Assembly (NCBI GenBank): GCA_002307235.1
Contig: DBTV01000030.1
Coordinates: forward strand, 28,306 to 92,305
DNA: 64,000 nucleotides
Source: Acidobacteriaceae bacterium UBA1307
Lineage (GTDB): Bacteria > Acidobacteriota > Terriglobia > Terriglobales > Acidobacteriaceae
Direction: 5' to 3'
In this document: positions 17,296-26,900 of the stretch, one piece after another
How positions within the stretch are numbered: the stretch's first letter is position 1
Layout of the letters: the number at the start of each line of letters is the position of its first letter
Program-made: the position numbers and the translations under genes
Notes under the pieces: model-generated
The model's database searches: none
The model's input: only the letters and a program-made list of their open reading frames with translations
What the model was told of the DNA's origin: nothing

Positions 17296-17928
17296 TCAGG
17301 CTTTGATCCCCAGAGCCAACTCCCGCGCATCGCTTCCTGGCAACGAAACCCTCTGCTGCCACGAGAACACAGGGCCTGCAGCCTCGGACAAGCGCGGTAA
17401 CTCCTGTTCGGTCGTCAACAGCGCCAACAATCCCCCCGGACGAACCAGCGCCGAAGCCGCCTCGACGGCCTTCTCCATCCGGTCGACAGCCCGGAGCGTC
17501 ACACAATCAAACTGCGTCGCCAACAACTCCGCCCGCTGCCCGTGCACCTTGCTCTTCAGCCCCAACACGCGCACAGCCTCCTGCAGAAAGGCCGCCTTCT
17601 TGCCCTGCGACTCGGCAAGAGTCACGGCAATCTCCGGCCTGCACAGCGCCACCGGGATTCCAGGGAAGCCGCCGCCCGAGCCAAAGTCCAGCAAGGTGCC
17701 CAGCCCTTCGGGAAGCGCCTGCGCGGCCGCAATCGACTCGACAAAGTGCCGCCTCAGAATGCCTTCCTCGTCGCGCACCGCGCTCAGGTTCGTCCGCGCA
17801 TTCCAGCGCACAAACAGCTCCAGATACGCGGCAAAGCGCTCGGCCGTCGGCGCGGCTAGCTCCCGCAAACCTGCTTCGGCAACAAACTCGTTCAATCGCC
17901 GCACAATCGCGTCCAAAGATTCACTCAT
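17296..17928 (-). CDS. rsmG: 16S rRNA (guanine-527 N7) methyltransferase RsmG
   Basis: RsmG (GidB) makes m7G527 in 16S rRNA using S-adenosylmethionine. The 210-residue protein shows the Rossmann SAM motif LLDFGSGGGFPGIP (79-92) after FVRWNARTNLSAV (39-51, the usual family pattern of W-N-x-x-x-N-L). The ATG at 17928 overlaps the stop of the amidotransferase gene (ATGA) and has AAGGA upstream; the frame goes on 13 codons but that part overlaps the previous gene. Loss of rsmG gives low-level streptomycin resistance in other bacteria. Confidence 0.94.
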   Translation of the reverse strand: MSESLDAIVRRLNEFVAEAGLRELAAPTAERFAAYLELFVRWNARTNLSAVRDEEGILRRHFVESIAAAQALPEGLGTLLDFGSGGGFPGIPVALCRPEIAVTLAESQGKKAAFLQEAVRVLGLKSKVHGQRAELLATQFDCVTLRAVDRMEKAVEAASALVRPGGLLALLTTEQELPRLSEAAGPVFSWQQRVSLPGSDARELALGIKA

Positions 17929-18674
17929 ATCCTTACCACCGACTCTCCAATCACTGGCGGCTGCCATGCGCGCGCCGCCCCAACCAATGCCTCAAAAATG
18001 GCCCGCGACAGTGCGCTCTCCACGCGGGTTCGCTCCGGATGCCACTGCACGCCAAGCACAAAGTGATCTGCCGCTGCCAGCTCGACGGCTTCGATCACGC
18101 CATCGGCCGGCGAGACGGCAACCACCTGCAATCCGTCGCCAACGCGCTGAATCGCCTGATGATGGGTCGAGTTCACCGGCTGCGTCAACGCCGTCGCATC
18201 CTCGACCAGTGCCGCCAACCGAGAACCGGAAGAAATCCGCACCGGATGCGCCTCGACGATCGTGCGACCGGGATGATGATCGACACACGTCTTGAGATCC
18301 TGAACGAGCGAGCCGCCACGCCAGACATTGAGCGACTGCGTGCCCGCGCAGATGCCCAGCACCGGCTTGTGTAGATTGAAGGCATCCTGCAGCAGCAGCT
18401 CGTCGACCGCCGTGCGCGCCGCATCTGCCTCATGACATTCAGGTTCGCGCGCAGCCCCGTAGCGCTCTGGCTCAACGTCGAAGCGGCTGCCCGGAAGAAG
18501 AACACCATGTGTACTATTTAGTAAACACGCGATGGCATCCTGCGAAAGATCAAGGGATATCTGAACCGCCTCCGCCCCAAGAGCTTCCACCGCAGCCACA
18601 TAGGGCGGCAGCGTTCTCTGGTTATAAGGCTCATCGTTCAGGGTGGGAACGGGAATGGCAATGCGTACGCTCAT
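17925..18674 (-). CDS. Class I glutamine amidotransferase-like hydrolase (peptidase C26, PuuD-like)
   Basis: A 249-residue member of the gamma-glutamyl-gamma-aminobutyrate hydrolase family. The nucleophile is Cys109 in VLGICAGTQSLNVWRGG; the catalytic His and Glu lie in LGVQWHPERT near the C-terminus; STHHQAI is also typical. The best-known relative, PuuD, releases GABA from gamma-Glu-GABA in putrescine breakdown, but no other puu gene is present, so the substrate is open. The start at 18674 (MSVRIAIPVPTLND) fits the family. It is translationally coupled to rsmG. Confidence 0.87.
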   Translation of the reverse strand: MSVRIAIPVPTLNDEPYNQRTLPPYVAAVEALGAEAVQISLDLSQDAIACLLNSTHGVLLPGSRFDVEPERYGAAREPECHEADAARTAVDELLLQDAFNLHKPVLGICAGTQSLNVWRGGSLVQDLKTCVDHHPGRTIVEAHPVRISSGSRLAALVEDATALTQPVNSTHHQAIQRVGDGLQVVAVSPADGVIEAVELAAADHFVLGVQWHPERTRVESALSRAIFEALVGAARAWQPPVIGESVVRI

Positions 18675-18734
18675 CGTAGACAGTGTAGCGGTCCGTGCCG
18701 CCTGCGCAAGCACGGCCCCTGTCTCCATGGACGA

Positions 18735-19496
18735 TTACTCCGGCAGCGCGGCCGACTCACCACCGAGCAGTGCCGCGACACGCCTGCGCAGCTCGGTCGT
18801 CAGCGCCTCGGCATCGCGCACATTCATGCCTTTGGTTTCAATCGGTTCACCAACGTACATCGTCAGCGGTCCGGGATAGAGAAACCGCGCATGCATGGGC
18901 ATCAGGTCATAGACACCCTTGAGCGCAATGGGGACCAGCGGCGCCTGCGCGCGGATCGCCAGATAGGCCGCGCCCGAGAGAAACGGCTTCAGATGCCCGT
19001 CCTGCGTGCGCCCGCCCTCGGGGAAGACGAAGACCGACATGCCGTCGCGCAGGGTGTGCGCGGCGTGGGCCAGGCTCGACAGCGTGGCGCGCGGGTTCTC
19101 GGTGTTGATCGGCAACTGGCCTGAGCGGTTCAAATACCAGCCAACAAAGGGGATACTCCACAGATTCTTGCGCGCCAAAATCCGAAACTGAAACGGCAGC
19201 GTCGCAAAAATCACCGGCGTATCCATGTACGAGGTGTGGTTCGAGGCGTAGACCGCCACCGGCGCCTTGCGCAGATTTTCCGCACCCACCACCCTGAGCT
19301 TGCTCGACGAAAACCCGACCAGCAAGCGCGCCCAGAACCGTGCAATCCGGTGCTGCCAGCGGCCACTTTTATCGAAGAGCGAGGCCGCCAGCGCCAGTGA
19401 TCCGCAGCCGATCGTCGACAAGGCAATCATCGGCGTGTGATAGAGGTTCGTGCGCCACGCGTAGACGCGGGGCAGGGGATTCGGACGCCGACTCAT
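18735..19496 (-). CDS. plsC: 1-acyl-sn-glycerol-3-phosphate acyltransferase
   Basis: PlsC acylates lysophosphatidic acid to phosphatidic acid at the inner membrane. In the 253-residue protein the catalytic HX4D box is NHTSYMD (His87, Asp92), followed by the substrate block FPEGGRT and a VPIALKG segment. An N-terminal hydrophobic helix (about 22-40) anchors it. The gene start overlaps the folC stop by 4 bases. Size and motifs are ordinary. Confidence 0.92.
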   Translation of the reverse strand: MSRRPNPLPRVYAWRTNLYHTPMIALSTIGCGSLALAASLFDKSGRWQHRIARFWARLLVGFSSSKLRVVGAENLRKAPVAVYASNHTSYMDTPVIFATLPFQFRILARKNLWSIPFVGWYLNRSGQLPINTENPRATLSSLAHAAHTLRDGMSVFVFPEGGRTQDGHLKPFLSGAAYLAIRAQAPLVPIALKGVYDLMPMHARFLYPGPLTMYVGEPIETKGMNVRDAEALTTELRRRVAALLGGESAALPE

Positions 19497-20809
19497 GCGC
19501 GCGCCTCGCCCAGCAGCAGGGAACGCACTTCACCGACCAGATAGACCGAGCCGGAGACGACCACGGTCTCGCCCGGCTTCGCCGCCGCCCTCAAGGCCTG
19601 CTCCACCGATTCCGCCACCTCAAAGCTGGCGCCTGTGGCCTTTGCCGCTGCTTCAAGATCGGCAATCGCCGTGGCGCGCGGGCTATGGATCGGCGCCAGA
19701 ATCACGCGCTCAAAGAGCGGGAAGAGGATCTGCGCCATCTCGGCCACCGGCTTGTCGCGCAGGCAACTGAAGACCAGTGTATGTCGCTCGTTTTCCGGCA
19801 AAACGGCATTCAGCCCCGAGCGCATCGCCCAGGCTCCGGCGGGGTTGTGCGCCACGTCAAGAATCCAGCGCGAGCCAAGGCCCGCAATCGCTTCAAGGCG
19901 GCCCGGCCAGCGCGTTGCGGCAATGCCCTCTGCAATGGCCTCGGGCGTAATTTGCGCAAAGCCATGCTCTTCCGCCAGTTCGACTGCCGTCGCAATCGCC
20001 AGCGCCACGTTGCGGTGCTGGTGCTCGCCCTTGAGCGGCGAATCAATGCGGATTTCCGCGCCCAACGCCTCGATGACATAGGCACCCACGGTGCCTGAAG
20101 CGGGCACGTAGGCGGCCGCGTTCACGCCACGCACCGCGAGCGCCGTCGCCACCTCGCCCAGCGCCTGGTTGGCCTCTGGGTGCTGCGGCAGCGTCACCAT
20201 GGTGCCCTGCGCGCGCAAAATCCCGGCCTTTTCATGGGCAATCGCGCCAATCGTCGCGCCAAGCCACTCGGTATGGTCAAGCGAGATGTCGGCAATCACC
20301 GAAACCAGCGGCTCCACGACGTTGGTCGCATCCAGCCGCCCGCCCATGCCCACCTCGAGCACGGCAATCTGCACCCGGTGCTCGGCAAAGTATTCAAAGG
20401 CCTGGGCCGTCAGTTGCTCAAAGAAGCTCGGCATCTGCGGAATTTTTTTCTCGTGGAACAGCCGTTCGGCCGCCTCATGCACCAGAAAAAAATTCTCGGC
20501 AAACTCCTCGTCCGCAATCTCCTGGCCATCAATGCGAATCCGCTCGTTCACGTGCATCAGATGGGGCGAGGTGTAAAGACCCGTGCGCAAGCCCGCGGCC
20601 TGCAAAATCGAGGCCAGCGTCGCTGCCGTCGAGCCCTTGCCGTTGGTGCCGGCAATCAAAACCGCGGGAAACCGCTTCTGCGGGTCGCCGAGCGCGGCCA
20701 AAAGCGCGCGCTCTTCCTCGAGCGAGAACTTCCGTCGCGCGCCACCCGCCGCCGTATACAGCTCCGGCGCCTTGGCAAAGAGTTGTTCGATTGCTTCTGC
20801 GTAAGACAT
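19493..20809 (-). CDS. folC: Bifunctional dihydrofolate/folylpolyglutamate synthase
   Basis: FolC is a Mur-ligase-like enzyme that adds glutamate to dihydropteroate and tetrahydrofolates. The 438-residue protein has the P-loop GTNGKGST (54-61), the SPHLMHVNERIRIDG segment, the VLEVGMGGRLDATN motif and ILDVAHNPAGA in the C-terminal domain. The start at 20809 (MSYAEAIEQLFA) is preferred; the frame extends 24 codons into a hairpin element upstream. It is coupled to plsC by a 4-base overlap. Confidence 0.93.
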   Translation of the reverse strand: MSYAEAIEQLFAKAPELYTAAGGARRKFSLEEERALLAALGDPQKRFPAVLIAGTNGKGSTAATLASILQAAGLRTGLYTSPHLMHVNERIRIDGQEIADEEFAENFFLVHEAAERLFHEKKIPQMPSFFEQLTAQAFEYFAEHRVQIAVLEVGMGGRLDATNVVEPLVSVIADISLDHTEWLGATIGAIAHEKAGILRAQGTMVTLPQHPEANQALGEVATALAVRGVNAAAYVPASGTVGAYVIEALGAEIRIDSPLKGEHQHRNVALAIATAVELAEEHGFAQITPEAIAEGIAATRWPGRLEAIAGLGSRWILDVAHNPAGAWAMRSGLNAVLPENERHTLVFSCLRDKPVAEMAQILFPLFERVILAPIHSPRATAIADLEAAAKATGASFEVAESVEQALRAAAKPGETVVVSGSVYLVGEVRSLLLGEARA

Positions 20810-20829
20810 GCGAATTTCAGTATAGAAGC

Positions 20830-20875
20830 GGGGAGGGAGCTGAGGCATCAATGCCCATGCCTCCACCCAGCTCCC
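20830..20875. repeat. REP-like palindromic element, copy 1
   Basis: GGGAGGGAGCTGAGGCAT, a short loop, then ATGCC-TCCACCCAGCTCCC form an imperfect hairpin between the 277-aa gene and folC. The GGGAGGGAGC start and the GCAT/ATGC core recur in the hairpin at 49921-49958, which suggests a dispersed family. Confidence 0.5.
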
Positions 20876-20877
20876 GT

Positions 20878-21711
20878 TCACTGCTCACTCGTCACGGTCG
20901 GCTGCTTCAAAAGCAATTCCAGCGCCCTACGCGCGTTCTGCAGGCAGAGCCGAGCTTCTTCCGCGTTCATGATGCCCTGATGCACGGCCTTGCGGCCCAC
21001 ATCGTTGACCATGTTGGCCACGCGCGGAAACTCCGCATCAAAGCCGGTCATCTGCAGGTTGTTGTTGACCTCGTGAAGCAGATTGCCGAGCGTTGCCGTG
21101 TTCCGGTAGCGCGTCTTGAGCAACTTGGCCAACTGCGGCGGCAGCTTCTGCTTGATCGCCTCTTCCAGCACCGAGCGGCACATGACCGCGCTTGCCGTAT
21201 AAAGCCCGTAAAAATAGCAACGGGTGGCCTCGTCCAGGTAGCGGTCGGCCTCCTCGGAGCTGGGCGTCTCCACCACGCACTCGCGCAGATGCGTCGCCCG
21301 CTCGACGGCCGGCTCGACCATCTCCAGCAATTCCAGGGCAAAGGCCGCGCGCAACAAGTCGTTCTGCTGTCCGTCGAGTGCCAGTTGCACCTCCTGCCAG
21401 ACCGGCGTCTCTCCCTCATCGCTCGCATGCTGGAAGTGCGTCAGCGAGGTCAGCCGCTGGCGCGCATGAATCACAAAGCCCCGCTGCATCTCCTGCGCCA
21501 GCCGCTGCCATTCTGCCGCAAAGGCCTCGGGAGCAGCCTTGTAACGCCGCTGCATCTCTTCAAAAACAACCGCAGGGAGCACCTTGCGCAATTGCTCAAA
21601 GCGCCCCGTTCGCGCCAATTCAGCAATGGCCGCACAAAAATTGATTCCTGGCGCGTCTGCCGCCGACATTTTCAGCAGTTCAGTGATCAGACGCTTGATT
21701 TCGATGCTCAT
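20878..21711 (-). CDS. Unknown protein with a DUF4145-like C-terminal half
   Basis: A 277-residue, mainly helical soluble protein, MSIEIKRLITELLKMSAADAP at its start. The C-terminal half (about 150-270: EATRCYFYGLYTASAVMCRS, then LEEAIKQKL, and LLHEVNNNLQ) resembles the DUF4145/HEPN-like helical pattern in which a bundle is formed by YxxGxxxAAxxxxRxxLE. Some DUF4145 proteins occur in defence or nuclease contexts, but nothing nearby supports that here. No signal peptide or membrane helix. It is the first gene of the minus-strand run leaving the putative origin, 69 bp before folC. Confidence 0.7.
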   Translation of the reverse strand: MSIEIKRLITELLKMSAADAPGINFCAAIAELARTGRFEQLRKVLPAVVFEEMQRRYKAAPEAFAAEWQRLAQEMQRGFVIHARQRLTSLTHFQHASDEGETPVWQEVQLALDGQQNDLLRAAFALELLEMVEPAVERATHLRECVVETPSSEEADRYLDEATRCYFYGLYTASAVMCRSVLEEAIKQKLPPQLAKLLKTRYRNTATLGNLLHEVNNNLQMTGFDAEFPRVANMVNDVGRKAVHQGIMNAEEARLCLQNARRALELLLKQPTVTSEQ

Positions 21712-22486
21712 GGCCCCATTCTCCCAATCCCGGCAGATAAAGTCTAAAAATATTTACGAATTCACAATGCGGTACACCCAAAAAGCAAATATCGCCCCAT
21801 TTCGATGGGGAAACGTAGCTTGAACTTGCCCTAAAATACCCCAACATTGTGCAAATGTAGGAAATTTCGGATTTTGCGTCCGCTGTGGAAGATGAGGATA
21901 TTCCGTCGCCCCATCAAATCAGCTTCTGAACCAGATCTTCACAAAAATGACCTCAAATCCACATGGTTTTTTGGAGCGCGCGTGCAAACCGTGGAAATCA
22001 AGGAACGCTTCCGAGGGCACTTCCACCGGTTTTCCAATTTCCCTGAATTCCACAGCCTAGTTTTCTAAAACTGGACACAAAGGTAAAGATTTTATTTTTA
22101 GTAAGATATGACAGTTTTCCATTTATTCACAGGCATCTACGGTTAATACGGGCAATCTAGAACAAACACACTGTGGAGGAAGTACTCGTCACACGCACTG
22201 CGTTGCTCAAGCAAAACCTGGCGGTGTGGAAGCTGTGTGTTTCTTTCCCTGATGAGCGCAGGAAGCAAAAACCCGAAGTCCCCGGAATCCACGGAAATTC
22301 CATGTTTTCCACCCTTCTGTTTCCGTCGCAGGTGCATAGAATCGGAAAAGCAGGATAGACAGCCGTTTTCCACGGGCCTCCAAGTGTTGTAGAGTGGGGC
22401 CATCGGTGGAAAACGGGTTCGTGGAGCGTAAAACTATGCCAATCGTCGAAACCGAGCAGGAGCAGCACACCGAGCAGGGGGCAGCG
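21712..22486. other. Candidate replication origin (oriC)
   Basis: A 775-bp gene-free, AT-rich gap between a minus-strand run and plus-strand dnaN. It contains TTATTCACA (22123-22131), TTTTCCAC boxes near 22304 and 22366 and one inverted near 22406, and related NNTTCCACA boxes near 21885 (inverted), 22047 and 22225 (inverted), plus AAATCCACA near 21956. An especially AT-rich stretch at 22060-22130 could be the unwinding element. dnaN downstream and rsmG-parAB with parS 4-5 kb away are standard origin neighbours. dnaA itself is not in the window. Small open frames inside are not supported. Confidence 0.65.
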
Positions 22487-23608
22487 ATGGAGATTTCCGT
22501 AAGCCGTCAGGATCTTTTAAAAGAGCTGACCGCAACGCAGAGCGTGGTTGAGCGCAAGACCACCATCCCGATTCTGTCGAACTTTCTCATCGAGGCCGAT
22601 AACGACCTGTTGACGATCACGGCCACCGATCTGGACCAGGCGATCCGGACCAGCACGCCGGTCAAGATCAAGACGCCCGGTTCCTGCACCATCCCGGCAC
22701 GCAAGCTCTATGACTACATCAAGCTGCTGCCCGATGGCGACCTCTCGATCAAGCTGCTCGACAACCACTGGGTGCAGATTCGCAGTGGCCGCTCGAACAC
22801 CAAGGTCGTCGGCATGGCCCGCGCCAACTATCCTCAGGTGCCGGATTTCCCGTCGATCGCCGCGACCGCCATTCCGGTCGACGCGCTCAAGACACTGATC
22901 AGCTACACCATCTTCGCCATCTCGAGCGAAGAGTCGCGCTATACGCTCAACGGCGCGCTGTTGATTCTGAAGGCCGAGTCGCTGGCCATGGTCGCCACCG
23001 ACGGTCACCGCCTGGCCTTTGTCGAAAAGGTCAACGAGACCCTGACCGGCATCAGTGGCGAAAAGCGCGTGCTGGTTCCGCGCAAGGCCCTGCAGGAGCT
23101 GCAGCAACTGCTCAACAATACCGACGCCGAGACCATCGAGTTTGCCGACGACGAGCACACGCTCTTCTTCCGCATTGGCGCGCGTACCTTGAGCACGCGC
23201 AAGCTCTCCGGCCAGTTCCCGAACTTTGAAGCCGTGATGCCGCGCGACAACACCAAGTTCGCCATTGTCCGCGCCAGTGAGCTGAGCGCCTCGATCCAGC
23301 GCGTGGCGCAGTTTGCCGACGAACGCTCGGGCGCGATCCGCATGAAGCTCGAGGCCAATGAGTTGAAGCTCAGCGCCAACTCGACCGATTCCGGCGAGAG
23401 CGAGGATTCGATTGAGACGCCGTACACCAGCGACGCCATCGTGGTCGGCTTCAATTCCTCGTACATTCTTGAGTTTTTGAAGGCGCGCGGCAACGAAGGC
23501 GAGGTCCGGCTGGAGTTCAAGGACGCGCAGTCCGCCGGCCAGCTCCGCCCCGAAGACCCCGAAGCCGAGTACAAGTACCGCTACGTTCTGATGCCGATGA
23601 GGATCTAA
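22487..23608 (+). CDS. dnaN: DNA polymerase III beta subunit (sliding clamp)
   Basis: DnaN forms the ring that tethers DNA polymerase III to DNA. The 373-residue form starting MEISVSRQDLLKELTATQSV aligns with the family N-terminus (MKFTVEREHLLKPL in E. coli) and carries VVERKTTIPILSNFL, DGHRLAF, LVPRKALQEL and a C-terminal YRYVLMPMRI; the last residues are the usual clamp end. GCAGGGGGCAGCG before the ATG at 22487 is a good ribosome site; earlier in-frame starts at 22394 and 22436 are less likely. It follows the oriC candidate directly and is the first plus-strand gene. Confidence 0.96.
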   Translation: MEISVSRQDLLKELTATQSVVERKTTIPILSNFLIEADNDLLTITATDLDQAIRTSTPVKIKTPGSCTIPARKLYDYIKLLPDGDLSIKLLDNHWVQIRSGRSNTKVVGMARANYPQVPDFPSIAATAIPVDALKTLISYTIFAISSEESRYTLNGALLILKAESLAMVATDGHRLAFVEKVNETLTGISGEKRVLVPRKALQELQQLLNNTDAETIEFADDEHTLFFRIGARTLSTRKLSGQFPNFEAVMPRDNTKFAIVRASELSASIQRVAQFADERSGAIRMKLEANELKLSANSTDSGESEDSIETPYTSDAIVVGFNSSYILEFLKARGNEGEVRLEFKDAQSAGQLRPEDPEAEYKYRYVLMPMRI

Positions 23609-23630
23609 GGCTGACTTGTCAGCCTTAGAT
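23603..23630 (+). terminator. Hairpin overlapping the dnaN stop codon
   Basis: ATCTAAGGCTGA (23603-23614) is the exact inverse of TCAGCCTTAGAT (23619-23630), with the dnaN TAA inside the left arm. It is followed by GGTATTTTAATTTT, so it is a likely terminator with a broken U-tract. Confidence 0.7.
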
Positions 23631-23938
23631 GGTATTTTAATTTTCATATATACATAATGTATTTCCATATAATTTACTTTTTAGTAAAAAAGCGTATATA
23701 TGTAAAGTAAAGAAAAATAAACACTTATAATGTTTTTATGTTTGGAACGGAAAATGCATAGAAATCATGCATGCTGATGCCAGATTAGTGGCAATATCCG
23801 AAAGGCAACCGCATTTGATCAAATATCACTCTTAAATTTGGTTAATGAGCCTTTCGTCCGTACAAGCAACGATCTGTAGTCAAGGGTCAAATATCTGTAA
23901 ACTTCATGGTTATCGCTAGGTTGGGGGAAATGGGTCAT
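23631..23938. other. AT-rich upstream region of TonB receptor 1
   Basis: About 310 bp, strongly AT-rich between 23636 and 23730, without a gene. It holds a block shared with the upstream region of TonB receptor 2 (23714-23765) and ends with TTGGGGGAAATGGGTCAT, the ribosome site. Confidence 0.6.
23714..23765 (+). promoter_or_regulatory. Block shared by the upstream regions of TonB receptors 1 and 2
   Basis: AAAATAAAC (23714-23722), 17 bases, then GTTTGGAACGGAAAATGCAT (23740-23759) and AGAAAT. Before receptor 2 the order AAAATAAAC, 16 bases, GTTTGGAATGGGAATTGCAT recurs at 29597-29649, with 17 of 20 bases kept in the second part. It could be a promoter or a binding site of a common regulator. 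Confidence 0.5.
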
Positions 23939-26900
23939 ATGAGTATCAAAAGAATCAACGTTCTGCTTGCTGTCTTTTTTGCGCTTCTTCCATTTTCTGT
24001 ATTTGCTCAGTCGGGCACGATAGAAGGTCGAGTTTTTGATCCTTCTGGTGCCATGGTAAGTAATGCGCAAATTACAGCAAAATCGACACAGACAGGTTTT
24101 AGCCGCGCGACAAAGACCACATCGTCAGGTGTGTATACGATACCGGCACTCACACCGTCGACATATGACGTCACTATTTCAGCCCCTGGTTTTCAGGTTC
24201 AAACCAAGAAGGGTGTTGTGTTGAATGTTTCGGCGGTCCTTCCGCTGAACTTCACGCTCAACGTGGCAGGAGATGTCATGACGGTTGCCGTGCAGGATGC
24301 GGTAACAGCCGTAGTAGAAACCGATAATGCGCAGTTGTCTACTGTGGTTGATTCTAAGAAGATCAGTGATCTTCCCCTGATCCTACGTGATCCGTATCAG
24401 TTGGTGCTTCTTTCTCCTGGAGTCGTCACGGCTACCAATAACGGTGGTGGTGTTTCAGTAAATGGCCAGCGCAACCGCAATAACAATTTCATGCTCGATG
24501 GCGCGGACAACAACGACACTTCGGTTCCGGGCGGACTGGGCGGCATAACTGCTGCCAATCCGGATACCGCACAAGAGTTTCGAGTCATTACCAATCCCTA
24601 CGATGCTGAATATGGCCGCAATACGGGAGCCATTGTCGACGTCGTAACGCGTGGTGGTGGTAATCCATATCACGGGGATGCCTACGAGTTTGGCCGCTAC
24701 AATGCTCTGGGTGCCCGCGACTACTTCAATAAAAAGGAAGACGGCCCGCAGGATCCTTATGTGCGCAATGACTTTGGCGCATCGGTAGGCGGTCCTATCT
24801 GGAAAAATCACACATTTTTCTTCTTGAATGGTGAAGCGCAGCGTTTTCGCACGACCCGCACGGCATACCAGACGACTCCGACCGCAGCTTTCAAGACGGG
24901 TAAGTTTACTTTTATTGATCCTACGGACGGGTCGCAGACCGCAGTTGATCTGACCAATCCTGCAAACAACGCGAAAAACCTTACTGGCCTCAGCATCAGC
25001 CCTCTGATGCAGAAGCTTTACTCGCTGATGCCGGTTGGTACCGACAACGGCGATGGCGTTAGCACGACCTACTTTTTTGCTTCACCGGACCCGTTGAATA
25101 GCTACTCGTTTACGGGACGGTTCGACCACAAACTCACGGATAAGCATCAGCTGACGGTTCGCTACATTTATGCTCATTCGAACGAAGCAGATCCCAGCCA
25201 CGATGAAGTCCTTCCTGGCTACGGTAATTCCAACCAGATCACGACCCAGCACAACGGCGCGATCACCATTGCCTCTGTTCTGACTCCGACCATGACCAAC
25301 CAGTTCAAGTCTGGCTTTAATTTGAACAATGCTGGTTTCTATTGCAACCATGCTGGTTTGGACTCAGTGTTGGGAACCGACAGCTACGGTAATGGTCGTG
25401 ATGTTGTCATTCCCTACTTCTTTACCTTTGGTTGCACATCTTTGGGTGATAGCAACGGACAGGCACGTTTGAGCTCTACGCTTTATTTTGCCGATACCCT
25501 GAACTACGTCAAGGGCGCGCATTCGTTCAAGTTTGGCGGCGATTACCGTAGCGTGAAAGACAACAACTACGATAACTTTAGCTCGCGCGATAGTCTTTCG
25601 CTGAACAACTACGCCACATATGGTGCTACGTCCTACGCGTTGGCAAATCCAAAATCTTCGTCGCTCTTGAGCTTTGAAGATCTTGTTTGGGGAGCTACCG
25701 GTGCTGTTGCCAACGCCTCTGAATATCAGTTCTTTAATGCGCGTGGCCAACGTCGTCAGAATGACCTAACGCACTTCCGTCAGCACGAATTCTCACTGTT
25801 TGCGCAAGATACCTGGAAGGCAACGCCGCGTCTGACTTTGATTGCGGGCTTACGCTATGCTTTTAACGGCGTTCCTTACGAAAAGGACGGCGAGTTCGCA
25901 AACTTCTTTGGCGATGCGTCGGCAGCGCTTCCTGCAGTTGGTTATTTCAGCTTTACCAAGGTAGGACCGGGAACAGGGCATCAGATCTATTCCGATAGCA
26001 TGTTGATGTTTGAGCCGCGCGTTGGCTTCTCGTATGCTGCTGATGAAAAGACCGCAATCCGCGGAGGTTTCGGCATCTTCCATGATCGCGTTTTTGACAA
26101 CATCTTCGGAAACGCAAAATCCAACCCGCCCTTCCAGGCGAACTGGAATGACTATCCTTTCGACGGTACAACCAGTACTCCGACGGTTTCAACCTATGCT
26201 GACCCGAGCAATTTGACGCCTTCAGCGACAATCACCAACGGCGATCTGAATGAGCCTGTCGTGATTGACAGCAATCTGAAGATGCCGACCACGATTCAGT
26301 GGAGCCTCGGCGTTCAGCACCAGATTACGCGGAGCCTGGTTGCCGAAATCAACTATATTGGCAATCACGGTACGCATGGGCTGCGTGAGATCGATGGTGC
26401 CGCGCCGCAACAGGCTCTGGTGCAGAAGTACATCGCCGCAGGTGTTCCAACCTCAAAGCTGCAACTGACGTCTCTTTACCTTGGCGGAAGCTATGTCGAT
26501 GCAAATAACAATACGGTCAGTTTTGGACCGTCGGTAAACAATACCGCGTTTTTGCATGAGCTTCTGCAGGTTTCGCGGGTCGATAGCACTTACAGTGCTC
26601 TGCAGGCAACTTTGAAGGGGCAGATCCAGAACCTCAATTTGAGCGTGAGCTATTCTCTTGCCCATGCTCTGGATAATGGTGCGGATGCGTTGCGCCCGGG
26701 TGCTGGTGGCGCAGGAATGCCGCGGAATAGCTACGATCTCACTCCAGAACATGGTAACTCGGATGCAGACGTCCGCCACCGTTTTGTCGTTTCCGCAGTG
26801 TATGACCTTCCGGTTGGCAAGGGGTCGGCAACACTGAACCGCGGAATAGTGGGTCGTATCTTTGAGGGAATGCAGATTTCGGGTATCGATACAGCACAGA

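Noticed and set aside
21773..22470. Short open frames in the oriC candidate
   Set aside because: They lack ribosome sites, overlap each other on both strands and cover the DnaA-like boxes.
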